From positions 1,084,447 to 1,148,446 of the forward strand of contig NZ_JADIKF010000039.1 of assembly GCF_016904945.1 (NCBI RefSeq): a stretch of DNA of 64,000 nt, written 5' to 3'. The notes under the pieces were generated by a model. It was given only the letters and a program-made list of their open reading frames with translations, ran no database searches and had not been told where the DNA came from. This document shows positions 47,822-57,237 of this stretch, piece by piece. This DNA comes from Dyella mobilis (GTDB lineage: Bacteria; Pseudomonadota; Gammaproteobacteria; Xanthomonadales; Rhodanobacteraceae). Every line of letters begins with the position of its first letter. The stretch's first letter is position 1. Made by a program: the position numbers and the translations under genes.

Positions 47822-48757
47822 ATGAAGATCCTGATGGTCGGTGCAGGTGCCACCGGCGGCTATTTTGGCGGTCGCCTGCTGGAAAGCGGGCAGGACGTCA
47901 CCTTTCTGGTACGCGCCCGGCGCGCGCAGGAACTGGCGCGGGACGGGCTGGTGATCCGCAGCGCGGCCGGCGATCTCACCCTGCCATCGCCGGCCACTGT
48001 CCAGTCGAATGCCCTGGACCGCCATTTCGATCTGATCATCGTCAGCTGCAAGGCCTACCACCTGCCGCAGGTGATCGAAGACGTGGCGCCCGCCGTGGGG
48101 CCGGAGTCGACGATCCTGCCCGTTCTCAACGGCATGCGGCACCTCGATGTGCTCGATGAGCGATTCGGTGCGGAACGCGTGCTGGGCGGCTCGTGTTTCA
48201 TTGCCACCACGCTGGATGCCAAAGGCGTGGTGCGGCATCTCAATCCGGTGCATGGCCTGACCTACGGCGAGCGCGACGGTTCGCGTTCGCCGCGGGTCGA
48301 GCGCATCGAGCAGGCGATGGCCAAGGTGCGCTTCGACCCGCGCTTGAGCAGCCAGGTCTTGCAGGACATGTGGGAGAAATGGGTGTTCCTCGCGTCCCTG
48401 GCCGGCATCACCTGCCTGATGCGTGCGCCGGTCGGCGACATCGTCGCCGCGCCAGGCGGCGAGCAGGCTGCGCTCGGCCTGCTGGAGGATTGCCGCAAGG
48501 TGGCCCAGGCCTACGGCCACCCGCCTGGCGATGCCTCGCTGCAGCGCTCCTGCTCGGTGCTGACCGAGAAAGGTTCTTCGCTGAGCGCATCGATGATGCG
48601 CGACCTGGAGCAGGGTGCCGAGGTCGAGGCGGACCACATCGTGGGCGACATGCTCGCGCGGGGCGAGGCCAAGGGACTGGATCTGCCGATGCTGCGGGTG
48701 GCGTATGCCCATCTGAAGGCCTATGAGGCGAGGCGGGCTCGTCCCCGCGCGGCGTGA
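47822..48757 (+). CDS. 2-dehydropantoate 2-reductase family (ketopantoate reductase)
   Basis: The 311-aa NADPH-dependent reductase has the Rossmann motif VGAGATGGYFGGRL at the N-terminus, the lysine region VSCKAYHL, NGMRHLD and the C-terminal helical domain with SMMRDLEQGAEVEADHIVG. It fits the ketopantoate reductase fold of pantothenate synthesis. Many genomes carry several paralogues, so I do not assert that this is the housekeeping PanE. The ATG follows a GAGGAAACGCATC leader. Confidence 0.88.
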   Translation: MKILMVGAGATGGYFGGRLLESGQDVTFLVRARRAQELARDGLVIRSAAGDLTLPSPATVQSNALDRHFDLIIVSCKAYHLPQVIEDVAPAVGPESTILPVLNGMRHLDVLDERFGAERVLGGSCFIATTLDAKGVVRHLNPVHGLTYGERDGSRSPRVERIEQAMAKVRFDPRLSSQVLQDMWEKWVFLASLAGITCLMRAPVGDIVAAPGGEQAALGLLEDCRKVAQAYGHPPGDASLQRSCSVLTEKGSSLSASMMRDLEQGAEVEADHIVGDMLARGEAKGLDLPMLRVAYAHLKAYEARRARPRAA

Positions 48758-48927
48758 GTCGGTCTTTGGTTTGATCTTTAACTTTGACCGGCGAGGCGTC
48801 GCGTTTCATCCCTTGCCGGTCTCCGTTCGTCCCACCATGGGCGCCTTTTGTCCCTCGACGTTAGCCATGAAGGGGGCAAGCCATTGATAGTGGCCACCAT
48901 CCTGGGTTGAGCAGCGAGAGGGGTTCC

Positions 48928-50742
48928 ATGAACAGGCGCGAGTTGTTGAAGGCGGCAATGGCGGTTCCGTTTCTTGCCGGGTTCTCGGTGGGCGGGGTGG
49001 GTACTGCGCTGGCGGAGGCGGGCAGCAAGCTCGCCGGGCGCTTGCGTTCACGCGTACGGCCAGGCAGCCCCGGCTGGCCTTCGGCGACCCAGTGGGACGT
49101 CTTGAAGCAGCAGGTGGGCGGGCGCTTGCTGAAACTGCAGTCGCCGTTTGCCGACCGCTCCAGTCCGGCTTACGCCGAGGCACTCAAGCACCTGGACAAT
49201 CCCTTCTACATCGGCGACCAGCCGGCACTGACCCAGACCAGCGGCTGGGCCAAGGCGTGGACCTCGTGGCCGAGCACCTATGCGGTAGCGGCCGAAAGTA
49301 CGGCGGATGTGGTGGCTGCGGTGAACTTCGCCCGGGCCCACAACTTGCGCCTGGTGGTGAAGGGCGGTGGGCACAGTTACCAGGGCACGTCCGATTCGGC
49401 GGACTCCCTGCTCGTCTGGACCCGGCACATGAATGCGGTGACCTTGCATGACGGCTTCGTTGGGCAGGGTTGCGAGGGTAAGCAAGCGGCTCAGCCAGCG
49501 GTGACCGTGCAGTCTGGCGCGATGTGGTGCGATGCCTATGACGCCGTTACCACGCGTGGCGGGCGCTACGTGCAGGGCGGCGGCTGCACTACGGTCGGCG
49601 TGGCGGGGCTGATCCAGAGCGGCGGCTTCGGCAGTTTTTCCAAGCGGTTCGGCACGGCCTGTTCCAACCTGATCGAGGCGGAGGTCGTTACGGCCGACGG
49701 TGTTGCGCGCATTGCCAACGCGTGCACGAACCCGGAGCTGTTCTGGGGCCTCAAGGGCGGTGGTGGCGGCAGCCTGGGCGTGGTGACGCGCCTGACCTTG
49801 CGCACGCACGAATTGCCCGAGTGGTTCGGCGCCGTAATAGGCGACATCAAAGCCTCGACCGACGACGCGTATCGCGCCTTGATCGCCAAGATGGTCAGCT
49901 TCTATCAGAGCGATCTGTTCAACCCGCATTGGGGAGAACAGATCGGGTTCACGCCCAGCAACGTGCTGCATTTTTCACTGGTGTTCGAAGGGCTGACCCA
50001 GCAGCAGGCGCAAGCCATCTGGGCGCCCTTCCTGGATTGGGTGCGCGCACGTAAGGAATACTCCTTCGAGCAACCGGTTAAAGTCATGGCGTTGCCTGCG
50101 AAGCATTTCTGGGATGCCGAATTCTTTGAGCAGCATCTTCCGGGTGCGATTGTCAGGGATGACCGGCCCGGTGCACCGCGCCATCACGCGTTGTGGAAGG
50201 GCGACCAGGAACAGGTGGGCTGGTTTCTCCACGCGTTCAAATCGGCGTGGCTGCCTGCTTCGCTGCTGCAAAAGGATCGGCAGGCGCAACTGGTCGACGC
50301 GATCTACGAAAGTTCACGTCACCGCTATCTGGGATTCCATTTCAACAAAGGCCAGGCAGGTGCGCCTGCCGACGCCATCGAGGCCGCGCGCGATACCGCC
50401 ATGAATCCGCAGGTGCTGGAAGCATTTGCCTTGGCCATCATCGCGGGCTTCGGCAAACCGGCCTTTCCCGGAATGCCCGGCCCCGATCCCGACGAAGCGC
50501 GCCGCAATAAGGAATCGGTAGACAAAGCCATGGATGAAATGCTCAAAGCCGCACCCGATGCGGGCGCCTACGTTTCGGAGAGCGATTACTTCCGGCGCGA
50601 TTGGCAGCAAGCCTTCTGGGGCAGCAACTATCCACGTCTTGCCGCGGTGAAACGGCAATACGATCCGGATGGATTGTTCTTCGTCCACCACGGCGTAGGC
50701 AGCGAAGAGTGGAGCGAAGACGGGTTCACGCGAAAGGCCTGA
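48928..50742 (+). CDS. FAD-linked oxidase (berberine-bridge/6-hydroxynicotine oxidase type), exported
   Basis: The 604-aa protein has a Tat-like signal (NRRELLKAAMAVPFLAGF). A PCMH-type FAD-binding domain follows (about 115-300), with VVKGGGHSYQGTSDSADSLLV and VQGGGCTTVGVAGLIQSGGFGSFSKRFG. The C-terminal BBE segment is YDPDGLFFVHHGVGSEEW. Such enzymes oxidise alcohols, amines or sugars with oxygen. No covalent-FAD partner cysteine can be stated with certainty, although the conserved His of GGGHSYQG is present. The start MNRRELL has GAGAGGGG upstream. Confidence 0.9.
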   Translation: MNRRELLKAAMAVPFLAGFSVGGVGTALAEAGSKLAGRLRSRVRPGSPGWPSATQWDVLKQQVGGRLLKLQSPFADRSSPAYAEALKHLDNPFYIGDQPALTQTSGWAKAWTSWPSTYAVAAESTADVVAAVNFARAHNLRLVVKGGGHSYQGTSDSADSLLVWTRHMNAVTLHDGFVGQGCEGKQAAQPAVTVQSGAMWCDAYDAVTTRGGRYVQGGGCTTVGVAGLIQSGGFGSFSKRFGTACSNLIEAEVVTADGVARIANACTNPELFWGLKGGGGGSLGVVTRLTLRTHELPEWFGAVIGDIKASTDDAYRALIAKMVSFYQSDLFNPHWGEQIGFTPSNVLHFSLVFEGLTQQQAQAIWAPFLDWVRARKEYSFEQPVKVMALPAKHFWDAEFFEQHLPGAIVRDDRPGAPRHHALWKGDQEQVGWFLHAFKSAWLPASLLQKDRQAQLVDAIYESSRHRYLGFHFNKGQAGAPADAIEAARDTAMNPQVLEAFALAIIAGFGKPAFPGMPGPDPDEARRNKESVDKAMDEMLKAAPDAGAYVSESDYFRRDWQQAFWGSNYPRLAAVKRQYDPDGLFFVHHGVGSEEWSEDGFTRKA

Positions 50743-50750
50743 TGCAACGA

Positions 50751-50789
50751 CGCACGCCATGCTTAGGAAAAGCTTAGCGTGGCGTGCGG
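50751..50789 (+). terminator. Hairpin after the FAD oxidase gene
   Basis: CGCACGCCA and TGGCGTGCG pair perfectly around a 20-base loop, nine bases past the stop. No T run. Confidence 0.45.
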
Positions 50790-50933
50790 CTCGTATCAGG
50801 CAGTGATCGTTGTCACGTGGGTGTTACACCTGGAGCGACTTGCACGAGGCTGTCAAAAATTCTTCATTGGCGATGATTACCGTGGTCGGGTTGTGCCCTG
50901 TAGCTCCGTTCACACACCTACCCGGAGATCACC

Positions 50934-52613
50934 ATGACAATGACTTCGCCTCACCGTATGCGTCGCCGCTATCTTGCCGCCGCGCTCGCGATCACCACGA
51001 TCGCTGCCGGCGCCACCGCTTATGCCAACGATTTTTCGCACGATCGCGATTTCCATTTCTGGCCCGGCAATCTGGTGGTCAGCCGCAGTGTGTACGACAA
51101 CCAGGCGAGCAACGTGCAGGTTGGCGAGATTCTGCCGCCGAACTGTCCTGCCAGCAGCGGCGGCTGCGGCACCGCACCGGGTGCGCCGTATGACGGCACC
51201 TATCCGTACGTGTGGAACAACGACATTTACGACGGCAGCTTCGGCATCACCTCGCGCATTTATCTCGACCAGATCACGCCCAACGGCTGGCTGATCAATT
51301 CGCTGGAAGTTCCCAACAGCCTGCTGCCGGCTGCGCGCGAGGGCGAGCTGGTCACCAGCTTCAGCAGCAAATCGGAACTGGGGCTGCATCTGTCGCTGGA
51401 TGGCCGGTATCTCACCTTCATGGGGTATGTCGCGCCGGTCAATGCCATTGACGTATCCAATTCCAATACGCCACTGGCGGTGGATCCCACCAACCCCGAC
51501 GGCGGTGCGTACTATCGCGCCGTGGCGGTGGTGAATGGCGCCGGCCATTTCCGCTTCACCGAAACCAATACGTACAGCGGCAACAACGGCCGCGCTGCGA
51601 TCTACAACAACGTGGACGGCGCGAACGTGTTCTATACCGCCGGCAATGGCGGTAACGGCAGCAACCCGCAGCCGACCGGCGTGATCCAGGGCACCGGCGC
51701 GCAATGGATCGTGCCTTCCACCTTGCCCGAAGCCTTGCAGAGCCCGGTCGCCGCGACGCCGCTGGCGAGCTTTTCGGTGACCAGTCTTGGCGCCAAGGCG
51801 GACAAGGTCGGCAAGGACGATAATTTCCGCGGCATGACCGAGCACGACAACGTGCTCTATTTCACCAAGGGCAGCGGCAGCAACGGTGTGAACACGGTGT
51901 ATTTCGTGGATACCACCGGTACGGCTTGTCCCAACGGCGTAGGCGTCCCGGTTGCCGGTGCGGCGCTGCCGAGTGCTCCGCTCTCCTTCAATGCTGCAAC
52001 GCTGCAGAAGAACGGGCTGCCGAGCAACATGTGCATCCTCGCCGGCTTCCCGAGCGTGCCGGTGAAGACGGCGACCACGGTGTCGTATCCGTTTGCGCTC
52101 TGGTTTGCCGACGCCAATACGCTTTACGTCGCCGATGAAGGCGATGGCTATGTCGGCGGCACCGATCTGTATACGCATGCCGCCGCACAAACCACGGCCG
52201 GCTTGCAGAAGTGGGTATTCAACGCCGCAAGCAAAACCTGGAATCTGGCCTACACGTTGCAAGCCGGCTTGAATCTCGGCCAGCCCTATACCGTGCGCGA
52301 CTATCCGACCGGCACCAACGCTGCCACCGGCTTGCCGTGGTCGCCGGCCACCGATGGCCTGCGCCAGATCACCGGCCGCGTGGATGAAGACGGCAAGGTC
52401 ACCGTTTGGGCGGTCACCTCCACCATCAGCGGCAACGGCGATACCGGTGCTGACCCGGACAAACTGGTGGCGATTCGCGATGAGCTGTCCAATACCAGTG
52501 CGGCCGCGGTGGGCGACGAGCATTTCGTGACGCTGCGTTCGGCCAAGTTTGGCGAAGTGCTGCGCGGCGTTTCGTTTACGCCGGGCACGGACAGCCGCAA
52601 GGGCTGGCACTGA
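50934..52613 (+). CDS. Large secreted protein of unknown function
   Basis: The 559-aa product has a long Sec signal (MTMTSPHRMRRRYLAAALAITTIAAGATAYA). The mature part is rich in Gly, Asn, Thr and aromatic beta-strand patterns, with blocks such as NVLYFTKGSGSNGVNTVYFVDTTG, FALWFADANTLYVADEGDG and LQKWVFNAASKTWNLAYTL. The spacing of these blade-like segments suggests a beta-propeller, though I cannot name a family. Two cysteine pairs (PPNCPASSGGCG, GTACP/NMCIL) could form disulfides. It is probably periplasmic or extracellular. A strong hairpin ends the gene. Confidence 0.8.
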   Translation: MTMTSPHRMRRRYLAAALAITTIAAGATAYANDFSHDRDFHFWPGNLVVSRSVYDNQASNVQVGEILPPNCPASSGGCGTAPGAPYDGTYPYVWNNDIYDGSFGITSRIYLDQITPNGWLINSLEVPNSLLPAAREGELVTSFSSKSELGLHLSLDGRYLTFMGYVAPVNAIDVSNSNTPLAVDPTNPDGGAYYRAVAVVNGAGHFRFTETNTYSGNNGRAAIYNNVDGANVFYTAGNGGNGSNPQPTGVIQGTGAQWIVPSTLPEALQSPVAATPLASFSVTSLGAKADKVGKDDNFRGMTEHDNVLYFTKGSGSNGVNTVYFVDTTGTACPNGVGVPVAGAALPSAPLSFNAATLQKNGLPSNMCILAGFPSVPVKTATTVSYPFALWFADANTLYVADEGDGYVGGTDLYTHAAAQTTAGLQKWVFNAASKTWNLAYTLQAGLNLGQPYTVRDYPTGTNAATGLPWSPATDGLRQITGRVDEDGKVTVWAVTSTISGNGDTGADPDKLVAIRDELSNTSAAAVGDEHFVTLRSAKFGEVLRGVSFTPGTDSRKGWH

Positions 52614-52619
52614 CTCGAA

Positions 52620-52656
52620 GCAGGGGACGGGGCCATGGCAGGTCCCCGTTCCCTGC
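52620..52656 (+). terminator. Hairpin ending the secreted-protein gene
   Basis: GCAGGGGACGGGG and CCCCGTTCCCTGC pair over 13 bases with one G-T pair and an 11-base loop, seven bases past the stop. It is followed by GTTTAACCGCGTTTTTA. Confidence 0.65.
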
Positions 52657-52858
52657 GTTTAACCGCGTTTTTAAAGATTCCCTCCGGGGAGGCATGCCGC
52701 CCCGGCAAATGCGTATGTGCCACCCGGACGTTGCCGGTTTGGGGCGCCCTGCGTTTGCTGCCGGGCAGGCGATTCATCGACCAGACCAATTCCCTCCGGC
52801 GGCGCGCGCGCCGTAGCCCGCTCGAGTGATCGTCACTTCTATAAATATCAAAATAATC

Positions 52859-52874
52859 ATGCGCTTAAGCGCAT
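52859..52874. promoter_or_regulatory. Perfect 16-bp palindrome upstream of the HDO-type gene
   Basis: ATGCGCTTAAGCGCAT is fully palindromic and sits next to the only A/T-rich stretch (52840-52860) of this gap, so it may be an operator overlapping a promoter. Confidence 0.45.
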
Positions 52875-52879
52875 TCAGC

Positions 52880-53027
52880 GGGCGTGACCAAAGGTAGGAA
52901 AAAGAGGGGTCGCAACCCCCCGCACGGATGCCCACTATGGAGATGCCGGGACCGCCCCAAGGGCCCGGTGTCGGCTGCGTTCGCAGCCGAGACGACCCTA
53001 GTAGTTATTTCCAAGTGGAGAAGACAC
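52880..53027 (+). ncRNA. Candidate structured 5' leader
   Basis: About 148 bases without a credible gene fold into nested hairpins. These are GGGG-TCGCAA-CCCC (about 52906-52919), CCGGG...CCCGG (about 52947-52970), and a perfect TCGGCTGC-GTTC-GCAGCCGA stem just after. A short linker then leads to the ribosome site GTGGAG (about 53015-53020). This looks like a cis-regulatory RNA for the following gene. It does not match any riboswitch class I can recall with confidence, so this is a proposal only. Confidence 0.4.
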
Positions 53028-53852
53028 ATGCACGCACAATTTGAACGTACTGGCGCACTGACCGAACTGAGCAGCTATCCGGAGTGGGCCCAAGACCTGG
53101 TGACCGCCTGCGAAGCCACCAAGAAAGGCGTGGTTGATCACGAAGTGTGGTCGATCATGGGCGAAGCCCGCCTCGATGCCCCCGGCACGCGCGATTTCAT
53201 GGTCGGCATATGGCCGGTGATCGAGCGTTTCCCCGGTTACATGGCACTGAACCTGCTCAAGACCCGCTATGGCCGCAGCAAGGGTGAAAACATGGCCAGG
53301 CGCTGGCTGGTGCGCAACATCCGGGTGGAGCAAAATCACGCCGAATACTGGCTCAACTGGGCCGAAGGTGCCGGCGTTGCCCAGGAAGAGGTACTGAATG
53401 GAGTCGCCCCGTACGGTACCGATGCCCTCGCGAACTGGTGCGAGGAAGTAAGCCGGAGTGGGCCGCTGGCGGCAGGCATGATCGCCACCAACTATGCGGT
53501 GGAGGGGGCTACCGGAGAATGGTCGCAAAAGGTCTACGAAAGCGTAGCCTATGCCGAAAGCATTCCGAAGGCGGTCCGCGCGCAAAGCCTGCGTTGGCTT
53601 CAACTTCACGCCGCTTATGACGATACTCACCCGTGGGAGGCCCTTGAGATCGTCTGCAGTCTGGTGGGTACGGACCCCCGTGCGGATGAGGTGGCCTACC
53701 TGCAAGAATGCGTCAAGCGGAGTTACGTAAGCATGAGGATTACCCTGGATCGGTGTCTGGATGTGCGTCGTGACCCTTGGCAGCTCAACGAGCCTGCGAC
53801 AGACGAACCCGCCTTTACGGGGTTTGCCGCGGCGAACGAGGCAGCCGCTTAA
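53028..53852 (+). CDS. Heme-oxygenase-like (HDO/TenA-PqqC-type) enzyme
   Basis: The 274-aa all-helical protein resembles the TenA/PqqC/iron-containing redox enzyme family. Possible di-metal ligands appear in helical motifs in the usual order: E and H in IRVEQNHAEYW, E in YAVEGATGEW, and H, D, H and E in LQLHAAYDDTHPWEALEIV. This suits a non-heme diiron oxygenase of the heme-oxygenase fold. The start MHAQFERTG (53028) is chosen because GTGGAG lies just upstream, and an open frame continues into the leader without coding character. Substrate unknown. Confidence 0.75.
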   Translation: MHAQFERTGALTELSSYPEWAQDLVTACEATKKGVVDHEVWSIMGEARLDAPGTRDFMVGIWPVIERFPGYMALNLLKTRYGRSKGENMARRWLVRNIRVEQNHAEYWLNWAEGAGVAQEEVLNGVAPYGTDALANWCEEVSRSGPLAAGMIATNYAVEGATGEWSQKVYESVAYAESIPKAVRAQSLRWLQLHAAYDDTHPWEALEIVCSLVGTDPRADEVAYLQECVKRSYVSMRITLDRCLDVRRDPWQLNEPATDEPAFTGFAAANEAAA

Positions 53853-53932
53853 GTAAATGTAGTCGTGGGGCGATACACATCAGCAGTAACTTCATGCAGA
53901 GTGTTGGCTGATTGTGGTTTTAAAGAGGCAAG

Positions 53933-56680
53933 ATGCTCACCGCCCGGAATGTCCAGCAACGACCGCTGTCCCGACGCCTTATGCCCCTGGCATACGGCTT
54001 GGCGGCGGTCGTTGGCCTGGTTCTTTGCCTGACCTGGGGTGCGCTCCAGGTCCAGGTGACCCTGGCCGGCTTTTTGAACGGCGAAAGCCTCTGGTCCAAG
54101 GCACAGAAGCAATCGGTCATCGATCTCTACGCTTACGCCCGCAGCGGCGACCCCGCCAGGCTGGACAGTTTCAAGCGTAACTATGAGGTAGTGCGCACCG
54201 ACCGCTGGGCTCGCGACCAGATTGCCAGGGGGCATTACGACAGCAAGCAAGTGGGCGACGCCTTCAAGCGTGGAGGCGTCATCCCCGCCGCCATTCCGGG
54301 CATGATTTTCATCCTCGACCATTTCGCGCGCGCGCCCTACATGGGGCAGGCGCTTACCGATTGGCGTTCGGTGGACGGTTCGATCGAAGAGCTCAACACG
54401 ATTGCCGGCGAGTTGCAGCAGGCTTACTCCAGCGGCAAGCCTTCGGAGCCGGAGATCGTGCATCAAAGCGCACGCATCGACGCGCTCAACGATTACATCG
54501 AGCCGCGCAGCGACGAATTCTCGCTGGACATCGCGCTGGGTGCGGCGTGGCTTGGTGGCGTGCTGTTCACGGCCGTACTGATTACTGCCTTGCTCGCCTC
54601 CCTGCTATGGGTGCGCATGGCGCAGCGCATTCTCGCCGGCATCCGCGGCACCGAAGAGAAATACCGCTTGCTGTTCGACAGCGCGGCCGACGCCATCGTG
54701 ATGGTGGACGAAACGCACGGCAAGATTCTGGGCGTGAACCGTACCGCCAGCGTGTGGACCGGCCGCGATCCGCAAGAGCTGATCGGCATGAACTTCCTCA
54801 CGCTGTTCGTGGAAGGCAGCACGCGTGCCGCCGGCTCATCCACCATTGGCCTGTTGCGCGCGGTGAACGGGGTGATGCGCACGGTGGAAACGCACAGCAG
54901 CCTCACCACCTGGGGCGACCAGCCTGTGCGCCAGGCCATCATGCGCGACATCTCCGATCGCGTGACGATGGAACAGGAGCGCCGCATCGCTTCGGAGGCC
55001 ATGGCGAGCGTCGCCGAAGGCCTGATCATTGCCGATGCCGAACGCCGCGTTACCACGGTCAACGCGGCGCATACGCGCATTACCGGCTACACGCCGCAAT
55101 ACCTGCAACACCATCGCTTCGACGAATTGCGCCGCATGCCGGACGGTTCGCCCTTGCCGGCATCGATCTGGGACATGGTGGCCGAAGGCGGCAACTGGGT
55201 TGGCGAGGTGCAGAGCTGGCGCTCGGATGGCTCCTCGTATCCGGAACTGCTCAGCATCAGTGCCATTCGCAATGGCGAAGGCAAGGTGCAGCATTACGTG
55301 GCGGTGATTACCGACATCACGCGCAGCAAGGCTGATCGTCAGCGCCTGGAATACATGGTGGCGCACGATCCTTTGACCGGCTTGGCCAATCGCAGCGAAT
55401 TCCAGCGCCATTGCTCGCATGCCATCGAAGCGGCCGCGCGCATGAATGGTGCGGCGGCGGTGCTGTTCGTCGACCTGGATGCCTTCAAGGCCGTCAACGA
55501 CAGCTACAGCCACGCCATCGGCGATCGCCTGCTGGTGAAAGTGGCCCAGCGCATCCGGCGCGAACTGGGCGAAAACGACGTGGCCAGCCGCATCGGTGGC
55601 GACGAATTCACCGTGCTGCTGGGCGGCCTGCGCACGCGCGAGCAGGCGGCGCAATTCGCCAGCCGCCTGCTGCAAAGCCTGTCCGAGCCGATGCTGATCG
55701 GCGACTACGAAATCGTGATGAGCGCCAGTATCGGCATTGCCGGCTATCCGTTGGACGGCAGCGATCCGGTGGTGCTGATCTCCAATGCGGATGCGGCGAT
55801 GTACGCCGCCAAGACGCAAGAGCGCAACACGTTCCGTTTCTACACGCCGCTGATGCATGCCGATGCACGCATGCGCCTGATGCTCGGTGCCGACCTGCGC
55901 CAGGCGCTGATGCGCGATGAATTCCATCTGGTGTTCCAGCCCAGCGTGGAACTGCGCACCGGACGTATCGTCGCGGTGGAAGCGCTGCTGCGCTGGCGCC
56001 ATCCGGAACGCGGCGAGCTGATGCCCGACGAATTCATTCCGCTGGCCGAAAGCCTCGGCTTGATCCGGCGCATCGATGCGTGGACCATGCGCGCCGTCTG
56101 CACGCAAATACGCCTATGGGACCAGGCCAAGCTGCCGCCGATCCGCGTGGCGCTCAATGCCTCGGCCGCCACGTTCGGGCATCCGGGATTTATCGAAAGC
56201 GTGAAGCAGGCGCTGCAACTCAGCCAGATTTCACCGCGTCGCCTGATGTTCGAAATTACCGAAAGCGCCATCCTGCGCCTGGGCGAAGCCACCGAACAAA
56301 CCATGCACGCCTTGCATGCGCTCGGCGTGGGCATCGCCATCGACGATTTCGGTACGGGCTATTCGTCGTTGGCGTATCTGAAACTGTCGGGCATCGATTA
56401 CCTGAAGATCGACCGCTCCTTCGTCACCGACCTGCCGGACAGCACCAACGACGTGGCCATCGTCGAAGCCATGCTCGCCATCGCCAAGAGCCTGGGCATT
56501 TGCACCATTGCCGAAGGCATCGAAACAGCCGCCCAGCACGACTTCCTGCTGCACGCCGGTTGCGCCGAAGGGCAGGGCTACTACTACGCGCGTGGATTGC
56601 CCGCCACGGAAATCGAGCGGATGCTGTCGCCCAATCCCAGGCACGAATCCTCCCGCTTGCGGCTGGTGCCGCCGAAATAG
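53933..56680 (+). CDS. PAS-GGDEF-EAL membrane protein (c-di-GMP synthase/phosphodiesterase)
   Basis: The 915-aa sensor has a first membrane helix (about 17-40), a periplasmic region to about 195 and a second helix (about 200-225). Two PAS domains follow (about 240-355 and 360-475), then GGDEF (about 480-645) with RIGGDEFTVLLGG intact, and EAL (about 655-905) with VEALLRW and DDFGTGYSS intact. Both catalytic motifs look active. There is no RxxD inhibitory site before GGDEF. It likely turns an external signal into c-di-GMP level. It lies 80 bases after the HDO-type gene and may share its transcript. Confidence 0.95.
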   Translation: MLTARNVQQRPLSRRLMPLAYGLAAVVGLVLCLTWGALQVQVTLAGFLNGESLWSKAQKQSVIDLYAYARSGDPARLDSFKRNYEVVRTDRWARDQIARGHYDSKQVGDAFKRGGVIPAAIPGMIFILDHFARAPYMGQALTDWRSVDGSIEELNTIAGELQQAYSSGKPSEPEIVHQSARIDALNDYIEPRSDEFSLDIALGAAWLGGVLFTAVLITALLASLLWVRMAQRILAGIRGTEEKYRLLFDSAADAIVMVDETHGKILGVNRTASVWTGRDPQELIGMNFLTLFVEGSTRAAGSSTIGLLRAVNGVMRTVETHSSLTTWGDQPVRQAIMRDISDRVTMEQERRIASEAMASVAEGLIIADAERRVTTVNAAHTRITGYTPQYLQHHRFDELRRMPDGSPLPASIWDMVAEGGNWVGEVQSWRSDGSSYPELLSISAIRNGEGKVQHYVAVITDITRSKADRQRLEYMVAHDPLTGLANRSEFQRHCSHAIEAAARMNGAAAVLFVDLDAFKAVNDSYSHAIGDRLLVKVAQRIRRELGENDVASRIGGDEFTVLLGGLRTREQAAQFASRLLQSLSEPMLIGDYEIVMSASIGIAGYPLDGSDPVVLISNADAAMYAAKTQERNTFRFYTPLMHADARMRLMLGADLRQALMRDEFHLVFQPSVELRTGRIVAVEALLRWRHPERGELMPDEFIPLAESLGLIRRIDAWTMRAVCTQIRLWDQAKLPPIRVALNASAATFGHPGFIESVKQALQLSQISPRRLMFEITESAILRLGEATEQTMHALHALGVGIAIDDFGTGYSSLAYLKLSGIDYLKIDRSFVTDLPDSTNDVAIVEAMLAIAKSLGICTIAEGIETAAQHDFLLHAGCAEGQGYYYARGLPATEIERMLSPNPRHESSRLRLVPPK

Positions 56681-56840
56681 CGCCGTTGCAGGAAGGGTTG
56701 CCCGTTGATGACAAGGGCCCACTGCAATCTAAGCCACGTCCCATATACGCCGCCGAGTCGGCTCGTTACGTTCGTGCTGTCACCGGCGCACTTCGCTAAT
56801 CCCGAACGCCGATGACCCATGCAGCAATGTGTGGAGAAGC

Positions 56841-56874
56841 GCGGATCGCGAGAGTTGGCCCTCTCACGATCCGC
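56841..56874. terminator. Inverted repeat after the GGDEF-EAL gene
   Basis: GCGGATCGcGAGAG and CTCTCaCGATCCGC pair with one mismatch around TTGGCC. It lies 160 bases past the GGDEF-EAL stop and 30 bases before the next start, so a terminator or operator role is possible. No T run. Confidence 0.4.
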
Positions 56875-56904
56875 TAAGCCAAACCAACTAGAACGGAGTT
56901 GATC

Positions 56905-57237
56905 ATGACCTTCATGGATCATACGGCACCCTCATGCCGATGGGTTCAAAAAGACCCAAAATCTAAATCCACTTCATCCGTCGACGATGCGCGCCTCTCT
57001 GAAAGCGCCGAGCGGGAACGACGGCAAAGCTACGCGTCTCAACAGGCCGGCACCGCGCTTGCCGTGGCGGTGATCGAGGGTCTGCTCAAGGCTCACCGCA
57101 TCTCCAAGCACGCAGGCGAAACCGGCAAAAGAACGGGTCTTTTGCCGCTCAACCCCGTGCAACAGATCGGCCTGGAGACCGCCATCGACCTCCTGCATCT
57201 TCACGTCGACACGCTCACGCCCGAGGGAGGTGGATAA
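56905..57237 (+). CDS. Small hypothetical protein
   Basis: The 110-aa protein starts MTFMDHTAPS behind a GGAG ribosome site (56893-56896). The mid part is charged and Ser-rich (SAERERRQSYASQQAGT) and the second half helical (ALAVAVIEGLLKAHRI, QIGLETAIDLLHLHVDTL). No family is recognised and there is no membrane segment or signal. It marks the beginning of the accessory region. Confidence 0.55.
   Translation: MTFMDHTAPSCRWVQKDPKSKSTSSVDDARLSESAERERRQSYASQQAGTALAVAVIEGLLKAHRISKHAGETGKRTGLLPLNPVQQIGLETAIDLLHLHVDTLTPEGGG

Noticed and set aside
50848..50870. Possible Pho box (CTGTCAAAAATTCTTCAT) before the secreted protein gene
   Set aside because: Only the first half-site fits; the second has several mismatches and there is no independent sign of phosphate control.
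52635..52829. Plus-strand 64-codon frame after the secreted-protein gene
   Set aside because: Lies across a terminator hairpin and is Arg/Pro-rich, typical of non-coding high-GC DNA.
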